Source: an uncultured Bacteroides sp. (GTDB lineage: Bacteria > Bacteroidota > Bacteroidia > Bacteroidales > Bacteroidaceae). Taken from it: a stretch of 64,000 bases of DNA. The translations under genes and the position numbers were made by a program. Below, piece by piece: positions 33,236-42,357 of this stretch. The stretch is taken from assembly GCA_900551445.1 (NCBI GenBank), contig URWA01000013.1, forward strand, positions 17,876 to 81,875, in the 5' to 3' direction. The notes under the pieces were generated by a model. That model had not been told where the DNA came from. It saw nothing but the letters and a program-made list of their open reading frames with translations, and searched no databases. Each line of letters opens with the position of its first letter. The stretch's first letter is position 1.

Positions 33236-34225
33236 TTATTTGAACTCTTTCCATACCTGTGCTACTAATTGCAGGCGCTCACATTCAATCATCAGTTCGT
33301 GACTGAATTTTTCCGGATTCTTTTTGATGTCTTCGCATGCAAAGAACTCTCCTCCGGGTAGTGCCAGCTCATTTTCTTGGCTTACAGGCAGTATGTATAA
33401 TTGTACAAATGCAGGAAGAAGGCCTTGTAACCGATAGCTGAGAATCAGTCGGGGATGAATTTTTGTGAGGGCAATAGAAGCTTTGTTGGCCGATGCCTGA
33501 TGTCTTTGCACGATATGCTTTGCATGTTGCTGACTTTTTCGTAAAGGTCCTTCAAACAAGGATTTGATGGGGGCATCCCAAGTCGTCGTATTTTTCGCAT
33601 GTGGAGTGAGATAGATTTTCCCGTTGCAGATGGGAATGATGCGAATAATATGTTGTTCTTGTGGAGATTGCTTGGCCGCAATCTGTATGCCTACAATATT
33701 GATGACTAGGCAAAGCAGATAAATGAGGGTTGGAATCAAGTAAATGGCCCCAAAATTATTTTCCGGCGAAAAAGGAGTCAGTTGGTTGCGCAGTGCAAAC
33801 AAAATAATCAGATGGATACTGGAGAGTATGACGATTAGTTTGGCTTCCAGCAAGTAGGAAGACGTAAAATTAAGATGGAACTTTTTCAGAAAATTCCGGT
33901 ATAATTCTGGGGCGGTGATATGGACAAAGGCGCATACCAGCAGCATAAATTCGAGCGTCGGAGTCAGGCTGTTGTGAGGGATGTATTCATATCCGGTAAA
34001 CAGTCTCAGAAGGAAACAGATGCCGATGCCGATGGTTCCCTGCAGAAGGAAAAAATTGAGTCCTTTCAGACGCAATACATCATATAATACCCCTGCGATA
34101 CTGATACCAAGCCCGATTCCCAGCATGGTTGTGGTAGGGAAAATATGAAGGCCTATCAACGTGATGATGATAGGAAGCAGTCCGAATGATACGATTTTGT
34201 CCTTGTATTTAAGCAATAAGTTCAT
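33236..34225 (-). CDS. Multi-pass membrane protein of unknown function
   Basis: Encodes 329 residues from the ATG complementary to 34223-34225 (MNLLLKYKDKIVSFGLLPIIITL). Not recognised. The N-terminal half has about six hydrophobic segments (residues ~12-190). The C-terminal half is soluble and begins with a basic region (SLFEGPLRKSQQHAKHIVQRHQ). It ends in a stretch with LPGGEFFACEDIKKNPEKFSHEL, which faintly recalls the end of NUDIX-like domains but lacks a readable NUDIX box. It follows lipA by about 50 nt in the same direction and converges with the rsmI-like gene. Confidence 0.65.
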   Translation of the reverse strand: MNLLLKYKDKIVSFGLLPIIITLIGLHIFPTTTMLGIGLGISIAGVLYDVLRLKGLNFFLLQGTIGIGICFLLRLFTGYEYIPHNSLTPTLEFMLLVCAFVHITAPELYRNFLKKFHLNFTSSYLLEAKLIVILSSIHLIILFALRNQLTPFSPENNFGAIYLIPTLIYLLCLVINIVGIQIAAKQSPQEQHIIRIIPICNGKIYLTPHAKNTTTWDAPIKSLFEGPLRKSQQHAKHIVQRHQASANKASIALTKIHPRLILSYRLQGLLPAFVQLYILPVSQENELALPGGEFFACEDIKKNPEKFSHELMIECERLQLVAQVWKEFK

Positions 34226-34276
34226 AACTGAAAAGCACCTGTTGTAAATTTTGAACAATTAAAAAAAGAAAATTGT

Positions 34277-35128
34277 TCATTCTTTCCGCAGATGTTTTTC
34301 AGCATGATAGGAGGACCGCACCAATGGTCCGCTTTCTACGATTTCAAATCCCTTTGCTTCACCTGTTTCCTTGTACTTCTTGAATTGATCCGGGTGAATG
34401 TATTCGGCCACGGGATAATGTCTGGCCGAAGGTTGCAGGTATTGTCCGATGGTCAGGATACGGCAGCCGTTTCGCAGTAAATCATCCATCGTTTCTTCTA
34501 CTTCTGCAGGGGTTTCTCCCAAACCGACCATGATACCTGATTTCGCTTTGAGTCCGTTTTCGGAAATCTGGTGAATCACCTTCAGGCTGGTGTCGTAGTT
34601 GGCTACACTGCGGACCAGTGGACTGATACGTCTCACTGTTTCCAGGTTGTGCGACAATATATCCGGGCGTGTATCGATGACCTGCTGCAATAAGTCGGCA
34701 TGTCCTTGGAAGTCGGGAATCAGGGCCTCGATAGTGGTGGTGGGGCATAGCTCCCGAATCGCTTTGAGAGTGGCAGCCCAATGTGCGGCGCCTAAATCTT
34801 TCAGGTCATCCCGGTCTACGGAAGTGATGACTGCATGGTTGAGCTTCATGAGCTGGATGGACTGCGCCACCCGTTTCGGTTCGTCCGGATCCAGTGGAAG
34901 AGGCTTTCCGGTGAGGGTATTGCAGAATTTGCAGGCGCGGGTGCAGATGGCTCCTCCAATCATGAAGGTCGCAGTACCTTTACCCCAACATTCTCCTAGG
35001 TTCGGACAGCGTCCGCTGCTGCAAATCGTATGGAGTTTATGGGTATCAACGATGCGTTTGGTTTCAGTGTAACGGGCATTGGTGCCTATCTGTATTTTCA
35101 GCCATTCGGGCTTTTTAATGTGTGTCAT
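34277..35128 (-). CDS. lipA: Lipoyl synthase
   Basis: Radical-SAM enzyme that inserts two sulfurs into octanoyl-protein to make lipoyl groups. The 283 residues carry both cluster motifs: the auxiliary cluster cysteines in CSSGRCPNLGEC (near residue 32) and the radical-SAM CTRACKFC (near 63). GVMVGLGE-like SGIMVGLGETPAEVEETM and the C-terminal RSSYHAEK are typical. It lies between DPP IV (upstream, hairpin between them) and the membrane protein downstream. No lipB is in the window. Confidence 0.96.
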   Translation of the reverse strand: MTHIKKPEWLKIQIGTNARYTETKRIVDTHKLHTICSSGRCPNLGECWGKGTATFMIGGAICTRACKFCNTLTGKPLPLDPDEPKRVAQSIQLMKLNHAVITSVDRDDLKDLGAAHWAATLKAIRELCPTTTIEALIPDFQGHADLLQQVIDTRPDILSHNLETVRRISPLVRSVANYDTSLKVIHQISENGLKAKSGIMVGLGETPAEVEETMDDLLRNGCRILTIGQYLQPSARHYPVAEYIHPDQFKKYKETGEAKGFEIVESGPLVRSSYHAEKHLRKE

Positions 35129-35156
35129 AGTGGTTAAGATAGATTACAAAGAGAAA

Positions 35157-35194
35157 CGGATGACGCTGGAGGTTTTTTCATCCAGCGTCATCCG
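35157..35194 (-). terminator. Hairpin after the DPP IV gene
   Basis: Perfect 14-bp stem (35157-35170 with 35181-35194) with a 10-nt loop, 13 nt past the DPP IV stop. The following minus-strand tail (TTTCTCTTT) is only moderately T-rich, so termination may be partial and lipA may be partly read through. Confidence 0.65.
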
Positions 35195-35207
35195 TATGAT
35201 GAGTTCA

Positions 35208-37406
35208 TTATAAGTTTTGCAGGAAGAAATTCGCCACTCTGTTCATCAGGTGATTGCGGGTATTTCCTCCGAAAATGCTGTGGTTACGGTTGGTGTATAT
35301 CTGTGTCTCAAACTGGATATTTGCTTGTATCAGTGCTTCATTGTATTCCATGAAATTCTGGAAATGTACATTGTCGTCCGCACTGCCATGAACAAGCAGC
35401 AATTTACCTTTCAGCTGGTGTACGCGGTTGATGGCGGAAGAACTGCGGTATCCGTCACCGTTTTCTTTCGGAGTACGCATGAAGCGTTCCGTGTAAACCG
35501 TATCATAGAATCGCCAGTCGCTCGGCGCTGCAATGGCAACTCCGGCTTTGAAGGCGCCGGAACCTTCACTCATGGACATCAGGGTGTTGTAACCTCCGTA
35601 GCTCCATCCCCAGATACCGATACGGCTTCCGTCAATATACGGTAGGGTAGAAAGGTATTTGGCTGCCTGGGCCTGGTCGATGGCTTCTTTTACACCGATA
35701 GAAAGGTAAGTACATTTTTCGAAGGCTGCTCCTCTTCCTCCGGTACCTCGTCCGTCCACGCAAACCATGATATAGCCCTTGTCGCACATCACTGCTTCGA
35801 ACATGCCTCCGTCGCTGAAGCTTCCGATACCCCACTTGTCGAGTACCTGCTGTGAGCCCGGGCCGCTGTATTGATGCATGATTACCGGATATTTCTTGGA
35901 AGGATTGAAATTAGCCGGTTTCATCATCCATCCGTTCAATTCTACTCCTTCACTGGTCTTGAAAGTGAAGAATTCTTTTACGGGCATGTTCAACTGGGCA
36001 ATTTTTGTCTTCAGTTCCTTGTTGTCGAGCAGGGTGGCCATCTCCTGTCCCTTATTGTTGTTCAGGGTGATAAGCGTAGGAGTCTGGGCGCTGGAGTATG
36101 TATTGATATAATAATTCAGGTTCTTGCTGAACAGGGCACTGTTGGTTCCGGTGCGTGTAGACAGCTTGGTCTTCTTTCCCTTCCCGTCGATTTTATAGAC
36201 AGCGGTACGCAATGGACTGCCTTCGTTGCTGGTATAATAGAATATATTGGCTTTTTGGTCCCAGCCTAAGAATTCCTTCACCTCGAAATCTCCTTTGGTG
36301 ATTTGTTTCACCAGGTTTCCGCCAATGGTATAAAGGTAAAGATGATTGTATCCGTCTCGTTCGCTCATCAGGATAATGTGTTCCGGATAAAAAGCGATGT
36401 CAGAGTAAGCCTGTTCCTTGATGTATTGTTCGGCTTCATCACGGATGGCTACTTTGCAGATGGCACTGCGTGGGTTGGCCATATAGAGATCGAAGCGGTT
36501 TTGGTGGCGGTTCAGTGTCATGATGGCCAATTTCTCAGGGTCGTCCGTAAATTTGATACGGGGTACATAGCCGTCAGAGTCAACCGGCAGTTCCATTTTG
36601 CGGATAACATGACTCTTGATGTCAAACGTATGGACGCTGACTTTGGAATTGGATACTCCTGCTTTCGGATATTTGTAGTTATAGCTTCCGGGATAAGTGG
36701 CATATTCTGTCTTTTCGGGGGCCATACCTTTGTACCAAGGGAAAGAAAACATAGGCACTTGACTTTCATCGAAGCGGATGTAGGCAATCATACGGCTGTC
36801 GGCACTGAAGTCGAACGCACGGTTGAATCCGAATTCTTCTTCATATACCCAGTCGGGGATACCATTCAGTACCTTGTTGTATTCTCCGTCTTTCGTGACC
36901 TGCGACTCACTGTTGCCAAAGAGTAGTTTCACCAGATAGATGTTGTTGTTACGCACAAACGCAATCTGGTGGCTGTCGGGTGAGAAGAGAGGCACCTGTT
37001 GCGGACCGTTGTTTGAAAGCGGTTCGAGGGTACGGTTTTTCACGTTGTAAATGTAGTACACAGCCGTGAACGAACGTCTGTAAATCGGTTTCGTTTCAGT
37101 CTGTATCAAAATCAGGCTTTCGTCGGGCGACATGATGTAGTCATCAAAGCTTTTGAGCGTGTGATTTCTGGCAGTAGTCACATCGAAGACGGTAGCCACT
37201 TCCTTACCTGTCTTGAAGGAGTATTTGACGATTCGTTTGTGGTCCTTGCTGATTTGCGTGTAATGTTCACCATCCAGCGACGGTTTTAATCCTTGTATAT
37301 TTTGTGCGCGATAGGTACCGTTGGCTACGTCTTGCAGAGTTACCTTTTGTGCCTGTACACTTACCAGGCACAGCAGCGCATAAAAAAGTACGAAAAGTTT
37401 TTTCAT
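35208..37406 (-). CDS. Dipeptidyl peptidase IV (S9 family)
   Basis: Removes Xaa-Pro or Xaa-Ala dipeptides from peptide N-termini; secreted to the periplasm or anchored. The 732 residues comprise a signal peptide (MKKLFVLFYALLCLVSVQAQ), an eight-bladed beta-propeller (about 40-480) with the substrate N-terminus-binding double Glu in DWVYEEEFGF, and an alpha/beta hydrolase domain with catalytic Ser602 (GWSYGGY), Asp677 (HGSADDNVH) and His709 (NRNHSIFGG). The length and motifs match Bacteroidetes DPP IV. The TonB-domain gene lies 24 nt upstream in the same direction, so they may share a transcript. Confidence 0.95.
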   Translation of the reverse strand: MKKLFVLFYALLCLVSVQAQKVTLQDVANGTYRAQNIQGLKPSLDGEHYTQISKDHKRIVKYSFKTGKEVATVFDVTTARNHTLKSFDDYIMSPDESLILIQTETKPIYRRSFTAVYYIYNVKNRTLEPLSNNGPQQVPLFSPDSHQIAFVRNNNIYLVKLLFGNSESQVTKDGEYNKVLNGIPDWVYEEEFGFNRAFDFSADSRMIAYIRFDESQVPMFSFPWYKGMAPEKTEYATYPGSYNYKYPKAGVSNSKVSVHTFDIKSHVIRKMELPVDSDGYVPRIKFTDDPEKLAIMTLNRHQNRFDLYMANPRSAICKVAIRDEAEQYIKEQAYSDIAFYPEHIILMSERDGYNHLYLYTIGGNLVKQITKGDFEVKEFLGWDQKANIFYYTSNEGSPLRTAVYKIDGKGKKTKLSTRTGTNSALFSKNLNYYINTYSSAQTPTLITLNNNKGQEMATLLDNKELKTKIAQLNMPVKEFFTFKTSEGVELNGWMMKPANFNPSKKYPVIMHQYSGPGSQQVLDKWGIGSFSDGGMFEAVMCDKGYIMVCVDGRGTGGRGAAFEKCTYLSIGVKEAIDQAQAAKYLSTLPYIDGSRIGIWGWSYGGYNTLMSMSEGSGAFKAGVAIAAPSDWRFYDTVYTERFMRTPKENGDGYRSSSAINRVHQLKGKLLLVHGSADDNVHFQNFMEYNEALIQANIQFETQIYTNRNHSIFGGNTRNHLMNRVANFFLQNL

Positions 37407-37430
37407 GACTGTCTTATTTTTGTTTTACAT

Positions 37431-38774
37431 TTATTTTTCTTCTGTAATCGGAGGAGCAGGTTCAGGCTCCGAAGTCTCCTGTGCCTCCTGCGCTTCCTTG
37501 GGCTCATTCGCTTCCTTTTCCGTAGTTTCTTTATCCTTTATTCCGAAGAGCCAGCGGAAAAAACGTACCAAGAAATTACGCTTCTTGGGTTTTGCTTCTA
37601 CTGCTTCCGAAGACGTTGCCGAAGAGGGGGCTTGCTTGAGCGTGAGACTGTCTGCCGGGGCCAGTAGGGTAGTGTCCTTTTTCAGTGAGTCTGTCAATAA
37701 GGAATCCGTAGGAGCCTTCGGGAGTACTTGAAGTATCGTATCCTGTTTGAGAGAATCTGCCGGAACCGGCTGAACCTGCATGCTGTCTTTTGCGGAGGTG
37801 GATTGCTGAGGTGCTTTGGGGGCAACCGGAGCAGGTTTCGCAGGTTGAGGACGCTTGAAAGGTACCGGTACAGAATATTTACAGCGAACAGGAATGTCAT
37901 GGTCTTTTGCTGGAATCCAATCAGGCATTACCATAATCGCATCCAAGGCTGCCGTATCCAGTCGGGCATCCAGTCCTCTTACGATGCTGGGGGAAGTGAT
38001 GCTTCCGTCCTTTTCCACGATGAACTGTATCATGACAGCTCCTTCCTTTTTGGTCTTTTCAGCCAGCTCGGAAGTACGGGCTTTTCGTTTGATGTAGTTG
38101 AAGAATGCTTTCATTCCACCAGGATACTCCGGCATCTTTTCTACCACATGATAGACACGGTCGGCTCCTTTTTTCACCATGCGTATTTCCAACGGACGGT
38201 CGGGCTGTTGCAGAAAAGCCTCACTGTCTACGTATTTGTTTTCCATGCTTTCTGCTCTGACCATAATCAGATGGCTGTAGTCTGCTTCAATGGTAAACTC
38301 TCCATTCTTGTTGGAAAAAGTATGTCTGCCTGTGCCTTGTACGCTGATTTCGGCATGTGGAATGGGGTTTCCTCCTTCTTTCAGTACACCTCTCGCCTGA
38401 AATGTCTTTCCACTTTGCTTGAATTTTACCAAATCCTCCGGACGGTCTATGCGGATAATCGTGTCTTGCGCTGCTTCATCCAGCCGTAAGGATTTTATCG
38501 ATTTATTCTTGTCAGTAGGAAGATAGAAGTTGGCCGTACGGATATAACTTTTATCGGTAGCCTGCTCAAACTCAATCAGTCCTTGCTCATCGCTGACGTA
38601 TTCGTTGCTGTATCCTAAGACTCTTAGGATGATGCCCTGTTGGGGATCACCTCCTGTATTGAGTACCGTGATGCGGAAATGTTGTTTCTTGTCTTCTAGC
38701 GAAGAAGCTTTCAAAGAAAGAACTGTGGCCTGCAAAAAAGTAAACCAGATAAATATATAAATGAGACGTTTCAT
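37431..38774 (-). CDS. TonB C-terminal-domain protein with regulatory-like beta domains
   Basis: Encodes 447 residues from the ATG complementary to 38772-38774 (MKRLIYIFIWFTFLQATVLS), a signal peptide or anchor. Two carboxypeptidase-regulatory-like beta domains follow (about 30-110 and 124-199), then a TonB C-terminal domain (about 207-306: YHVVEKMPEYPGGMKAFFNYI, EGAVMIQFIVEKDGSI, MVMPDWIPAK). The tail is long and rich in Pro/Ser/Thr and acidic residues, with a basic patch (KKRNFLVRFFRWLFG, about 400-415). TonB domains normally sit at the very C-terminus, so the 140-residue tail is odd. It lacks a separate ExbB/ExbD partner here and may not energise transport. A -7 box lies at 38796-38803. 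Confidence 0.82.
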   Translation of the reverse strand: MKRLIYIFIWFTFLQATVLSLKASSLEDKKQHFRITVLNTGGDPQQGIILRVLGYSNEYVSDEQGLIEFEQATDKSYIRTANFYLPTDKNKSIKSLRLDEAAQDTIIRIDRPEDLVKFKQSGKTFQARGVLKEGGNPIPHAEISVQGTGRHTFSNKNGEFTIEADYSHLIMVRAESMENKYVDSEAFLQQPDRPLEIRMVKKGADRVYHVVEKMPEYPGGMKAFFNYIKRKARTSELAEKTKKEGAVMIQFIVEKDGSITSPSIVRGLDARLDTAALDAIMVMPDWIPAKDHDIPVRCKYSVPVPFKRPQPAKPAPVAPKAPQQSTSAKDSMQVQPVPADSLKQDTILQVLPKAPTDSLLTDSLKKDTTLLAPADSLTLKQAPSSATSSEAVEAKPKKRNFLVRFFRWLFGIKDKETTEKEANEPKEAQEAQETSEPEPAPPITEEK

Positions 38775-38795
38775 AAATTCGTTCGTAAATATCCG

Positions 38796-38803
38796 CAAAG
38801 CTA
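38796..38803 (-). promoter_or_regulatory. -7 box of the TonB-domain gene
   Basis: TAGCTTTG on the minus strand, exact TAnnTTTG, 21 nt before the start codon. Confidence 0.5.
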
Positions 38804-38850
38804 CAAGTATTCTAGGGTATTCACCTGTGTTCAGACGTTAATAAAGATAA

Positions 38851-38887
38851 ATTATCCGGCTTTGTATGAAATACAGAACCGGATAAT
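38851..38887. terminator. Hairpin after the second export operon
   Basis: 9-bp perfect outer stem (38851-38859 with 38879-38887) plus an inner TGTAT/ATACA stem (38863-38867 with 38871-38875). It lies 18 nt past the last permease stop on the minus strand, followed by an AT-rich tail. Confidence 0.65.
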
Positions 38888-38905
38888 AGCCTTTGGATTA
38901 TTTAT

Positions 38906-40168
38906 TTAAAGTTCGTGTGAAGTCTTTTTTGCAAGCTTGCGGAGTTTAAACATACGCAGGCGTTCCATGGCATGCCGGCGGCTCAGGATGATTTGCCGGC
39001 GGTAGACCATGCAAGTGGTAAAGAAGTAGACGAGGGTCTGTATCCAGAGCGCCTTGTATTCAAAGAGGACTTCTGGGAGAGTTGCCCCCATATTATTGAT
39101 GCGTACAAATCCGTTGATGCCGAATGTGGAAGGGAACAAATAAGAGAAAATCTTCCAGAATGTGGGAACAGCGGCTCCCGGCCAGGAAATACCCGAGATG
39201 AACAGCAAAGGCACGGATGTAAACACATAAATCATCATGCACGATTCTCTGTGATGGATGAAGATGGAACAAGTCATCGCAAAGAAGATGCAGGCCAGAA
39301 TATAGGGTACGGCAAAAGCCAATAGTGTGGCTGGCTGGGCGATTTGAACCAAAGAGAACATTTTGGGAACCAGGCAAAGCACATAGGCAGCTATCACGGC
39401 ATATATCAGAAAATACGCCAGTGATTTTCCACCAACAATACGCAGTGTCCCCTGATATTGCCGGCTGATTGGAACCAGGTCCCGAAAACGGTTGTTCTCA
39501 CGGGCAGTTCCGGCAGAAAGTCCGATGCCAAGCAGAAGAGTCTGTTGTATGATAAGTATCAGTACGGCCGGAATCAGGAAACTGGCAAATCCATCTTGCG
39601 GATTGAATAAGGAGATATCTTCGTATTCAATGGGAGCCGTGCTGATTTCATCCTGCCGTTCGGTGGTATTCCCCAGACGTTTTATCTGAATTTGCTTGTT
39701 GAGTTCCAGTGAAGCATTGGTACTGGCCAATACCAAGGCTTTATAGTACAACATTCCACTCATGTCACAATACACGCTGACGGTGGCCTGTTTTCCGGAG
39801 GAGATGTCTTTACTGAAGCTTTCCGGAATGTAGATGATGCCATATACTTTTGTTTCTTTCAATAACTCCTTCCCTTCTTCCATATCCGTACAATGGGATT
39901 GGATGTGTACGTCGGCACTGGCGTCAATCGAACGGATAAACTCCCGGCTGAGGGCTGTATTGCTGTTGTCAATCACGGCAGTCGGTACTTCACGGACCAC
40001 TTCATTCGTATAAATAAAAGCATATACCAGTGGATAGGCCAAGGGAACGAGCAGGAAGAAAATCAGTACCCCTTGATCCTTGAAGACCGCTTTCAGCTCT
40101 TGTGCGCAAATATGGAAGAGTCCGGCAAAGCCTTGTCGTATGGTTTGTTTCAACGATTCTTTTTTCAT
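38906..40168 (-). CDS. ABC-2 type permease (second copy)
   Basis: Encodes 420 residues of the ABC-2 exporter permease type (YhhJ/YbhR-like). It has a first TM segment (about 31-52, VLIFFLLVPLAYPLVYAFIYT), a large periplasmic part (about 55-215), and five TM segments in the C-terminal half with the family's ISGISWPGAAVPTFWKIFSYLFPSTFGINGFVRI. It ends in a basic cytoplasmic tail (RRQIILSRRHAMERLRMFKLRKLAKK). It is the last gene of the TolC-HlyD-permease-permease operon. No ATP-binding subunit is encoded in or beside the operon. Confidence 0.92.
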   Translation of the reverse strand: MKKESLKQTIRQGFAGLFHICAQELKAVFKDQGVLIFFLLVPLAYPLVYAFIYTNEVVREVPTAVIDNSNTALSREFIRSIDASADVHIQSHCTDMEEGKELLKETKVYGIIYIPESFSKDISSGKQATVSVYCDMSGMLYYKALVLASTNASLELNKQIQIKRLGNTTERQDEISTAPIEYEDISLFNPQDGFASFLIPAVLILIIQQTLLLGIGLSAGTARENNRFRDLVPISRQYQGTLRIVGGKSLAYFLIYAVIAAYVLCLVPKMFSLVQIAQPATLLAFAVPYILACIFFAMTCSIFIHHRESCMMIYVFTSVPLLFISGISWPGAAVPTFWKIFSYLFPSTFGINGFVRINNMGATLPEVLFEYKALWIQTLVYFFTTCMVYRRQIILSRRHAMERLRMFKLRKLAKKTSHEL

Positions 40169-40180
40169 GAATGTAATGTG

Positions 40181-41356
40181 TTAAGGTAGGTAGACGTAAT
40201 GGAGCATGGCTGTACGTAATTTCTTTAAGATAAAGAAAGGTAGCAGCATGAACAGCAGCAAGGCTATCACCGCATGCCAGGCATAAATCACCGGATAGCC
40301 GTTCAATGCCAGGTTTACGTATATCAGGAAATAGTGTCGTAAAGGGAATAATGCGGACAAGGCTTGCAGGGTGGGGTGCATGGCCATTACCGGAAAGGTA
40401 AATCCGGAGATGGAGAAGGAGATGACTCCCCAGAGGGAAGCTGCACTCAAGGCCAGACGTAATGACCCGAATAGTCCGAACAGGAAGACTCCGAAAGCTT
40501 GCGATGCAAGCACCAGCAATAGTCCGGCCAGCAGCATTGGAATGATTCCGCTGTGGCAGGGATAATGCAGGAAGCCGTACAGATATACATTGTAGAAGGT
40601 AGCCATGATGAAGAAAGTGAGGGTCTGCGGAAACAGTTTCCCCGTCAGTGCCGTCACGATGGAGTTATCCGCCAGCTGCATCAGTTCCTTGGAGGTATTC
40701 TCCTTGATTTCCGTGCCGATGGTATAGACCGTTGTCAGGAAAATCAGCAGCATCAGAATGCCCGGAAACAATGTATTGCAAAGATACACCGAATAGTTCA
40801 ACCACGGGTTGTTCAGGGCATGTGTGGAAATTACTACCGGTTGCAGAAAGGCCAATGCCTGGTCTTCCGTGGCTCCTTTGGCCAGTAAAGTGGCCTGTCC
40901 GATGGCAGCCGAAGCCAGTTCCGACATGGTTCGCTGGTCCTTGTAAAGCAAGGAACCCGCTATCAGGTAGGAATAGTTGATATAGAAGGATACCTTAGGC
41001 TGTCTCTGGGCGAGTGCAGCTTCTGTAGTTCCTTCCGGAATGTAGTAGAATGAGTAAATTTCTCCTCGTTGTATCGCTTGCCGTGCTTCCGTCACACTTG
41101 GATAGTGCGCCACAATCCGGGTCTGCTGAAAAGCATCCAGGTTGCGGATGATGTTGCGTGTCGTGGCAGTGTTGTCGAGGTCCACCACACCTGCAGGCAG
41201 ATTGGTTGGCAGTCCGTTTCCCATCAGTGTTGTGAAAAACAGGAAACAGAACAACGGGGCAATGACCATGCAGAACAGGTACATGGGCTTGGTGGCTATG
41301 CGGAGAATTTCCCGCCGTACAACCTTGAAAAAACATTGACAGGTGGTTTTCGACAT
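40181..41356 (-). CDS. ABC-2 type permease (first copy)
   Basis: Encodes 391 residues with the same plan as its neighbour. A first TM segment (about 24-44, MYLFCMVIAPLFCFLFFTTLM) is followed by a periplasmic domain with the VVDLDNTATTRNIIRNLDA segment and C-terminal TM segments ending SISGFTFPVMAMHPTLQALSALFPLRHYF. Together the two permeases would form the membrane channel of a drug- or lipid-type exporter. The gaps to its neighbours are 8 and 12 nt, so translation is probably coupled. Confidence 0.92.
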   Translation of the reverse strand: MSKTTCQCFFKVVRREILRIATKPMYLFCMVIAPLFCFLFFTTLMGNGLPTNLPAGVVDLDNTATTRNIIRNLDAFQQTRIVAHYPSVTEARQAIQRGEIYSFYYIPEGTTEAALAQRQPKVSFYINYSYLIAGSLLYKDQRTMSELASAAIGQATLLAKGATEDQALAFLQPVVISTHALNNPWLNYSVYLCNTLFPGILMLLIFLTTVYTIGTEIKENTSKELMQLADNSIVTALTGKLFPQTLTFFIMATFYNVYLYGFLHYPCHSGIIPMLLAGLLLVLASQAFGVFLFGLFGSLRLALSAASLWGVISFSISGFTFPVMAMHPTLQALSALFPLRHYFLIYVNLALNGYPVIYAWHAVIALLLFMLLPFFILKKLRTAMLHYVYLP

Positions 41357-41364
41357 GGTTATTT

Positions 41365-42348
41365 TTACTTTTCAATGATGGCAGACATTCCCGGGCGCAG
41401 GTTTTCTACGGCTTGTACGGGCTTTGCCTTTACTTCAAACGTTTTCAGGTCGAACTGACCGGTAGTTTTGGTGGCCTTCCAAGCGGCATAGGTTCCCAAG
41501 TCTTTCATGACGGTTACCTGGAATTCCACGTCCTTTTCCAGGGCAGGAATGTAGGCTTTTATCTTGTTGCCTACGGTGAAGTCTTTCAGGAAGTCTTCCC
41601 GCACGTTGAAGGTTACCCACATGTCGTCCAGCTGGGCCACATTCATGATGGGAGCACCCGTACCCACCAGTTCTCCTACTTTCGGGAAAATCTCTGAGAT
41701 TTCTCCGTCGGCAGAAGCCGTCAGGAAAGTTTCGGATACGTAAGAAGAAACCTCGGCCACGGCGCCTTTCGCACGTTCCACTTGGGCGGCAGCCATGGCT
41801 TTGTCTTCCCGCTGGGCTCCGTTCTTGGCCATGGTATATTGGGCGTTGGCTGCACGTTCGGTAGCTTTCATCGCTTCATATTGCGCTTTGGCTTCGTCTC
41901 TTTTCTGTGCCGTCATCACTCCTTCTTCATACAGGCGGTTGACACGGTTGTAGGATTTTTCGGCAATCTCAAGTCCGGCTTTGGCTTTCTGCCACATTTC
42001 GTATGCAGCCTGCAGCTGTTCACTGCGGGTACCGCGTAGCGCTTTCTCGTTCAGTGCCTGAGCCGCTTGTTCAGCCGCCTGGGCCTGCGACAGTTTGGCC
42101 ATGACATCGGGGGCTTCCAGAATGGCAAGCGTATCTCCCGCCTTTACTTTGTCGCCTTCGCTGACAAAGAATTTCAAAACACGTCCCGGCACCTTGCTGG
42201 ATACTCTGTATTCCGTCGCTTCTGCTTGCCCCTGAATGATTTCAGGGCCTTTCCCTAGCGTAAAGAATCCGATGATACTCACGATGACAATCACGGCTAA
42301 CAGTGTGAAGAAAGCCAGCATGATATTGTTGCGTTGCGTCTTTTCCAT
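41365..42348 (-). CDS. HlyD-family periplasmic adaptor
   Basis: Encodes 327 residues. An N-terminal TM anchor (about 10-30, MLAFFTLLAVIVIVSIIGFFTLG) precedes the first lipoyl half (VSSKVPGRVLKFFVSEGDKVKAGDTLAIL), a coiled-coil hairpin (about 75-190, rich in Ala, Glu and Lys), the second lipoyl half (FLTASADGEISEIFPKVGELVGTGAPIM) and a beta-barrel (MWVTFNVREDFLKDFTVG). It bridges the permeases and the TolC-type channel encoded just upstream. YhiI/EmrA-like; substrate unknown. Confidence 0.92.
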   Translation of the reverse strand: MEKTQRNNIMLAFFTLLAVIVIVSIIGFFTLGKGPEIIQGQAEATEYRVSSKVPGRVLKFFVSEGDKVKAGDTLAILEAPDVMAKLSQAQAAEQAAQALNEKALRGTRSEQLQAAYEMWQKAKAGLEIAEKSYNRVNRLYEEGVMTAQKRDEAKAQYEAMKATERAANAQYTMAKNGAQREDKAMAAAQVERAKGAVAEVSSYVSETFLTASADGEISEIFPKVGELVGTGAPIMNVAQLDDMWVTFNVREDFLKDFTVGNKIKAYIPALEKDVEFQVTVMKDLGTYAAWKATKTTGQFDLKTFEVKAKPVQAVENLRPGMSAIIEK

Positions 42349-42357
42349 ATTGTTGTG

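Noticed and set aside
34252..34279. Hairpin at the end of lipA
   Set aside because: A 9-bp AT-rich stem overlaps the stop codon with no T-run on the minus strand; could be chance.
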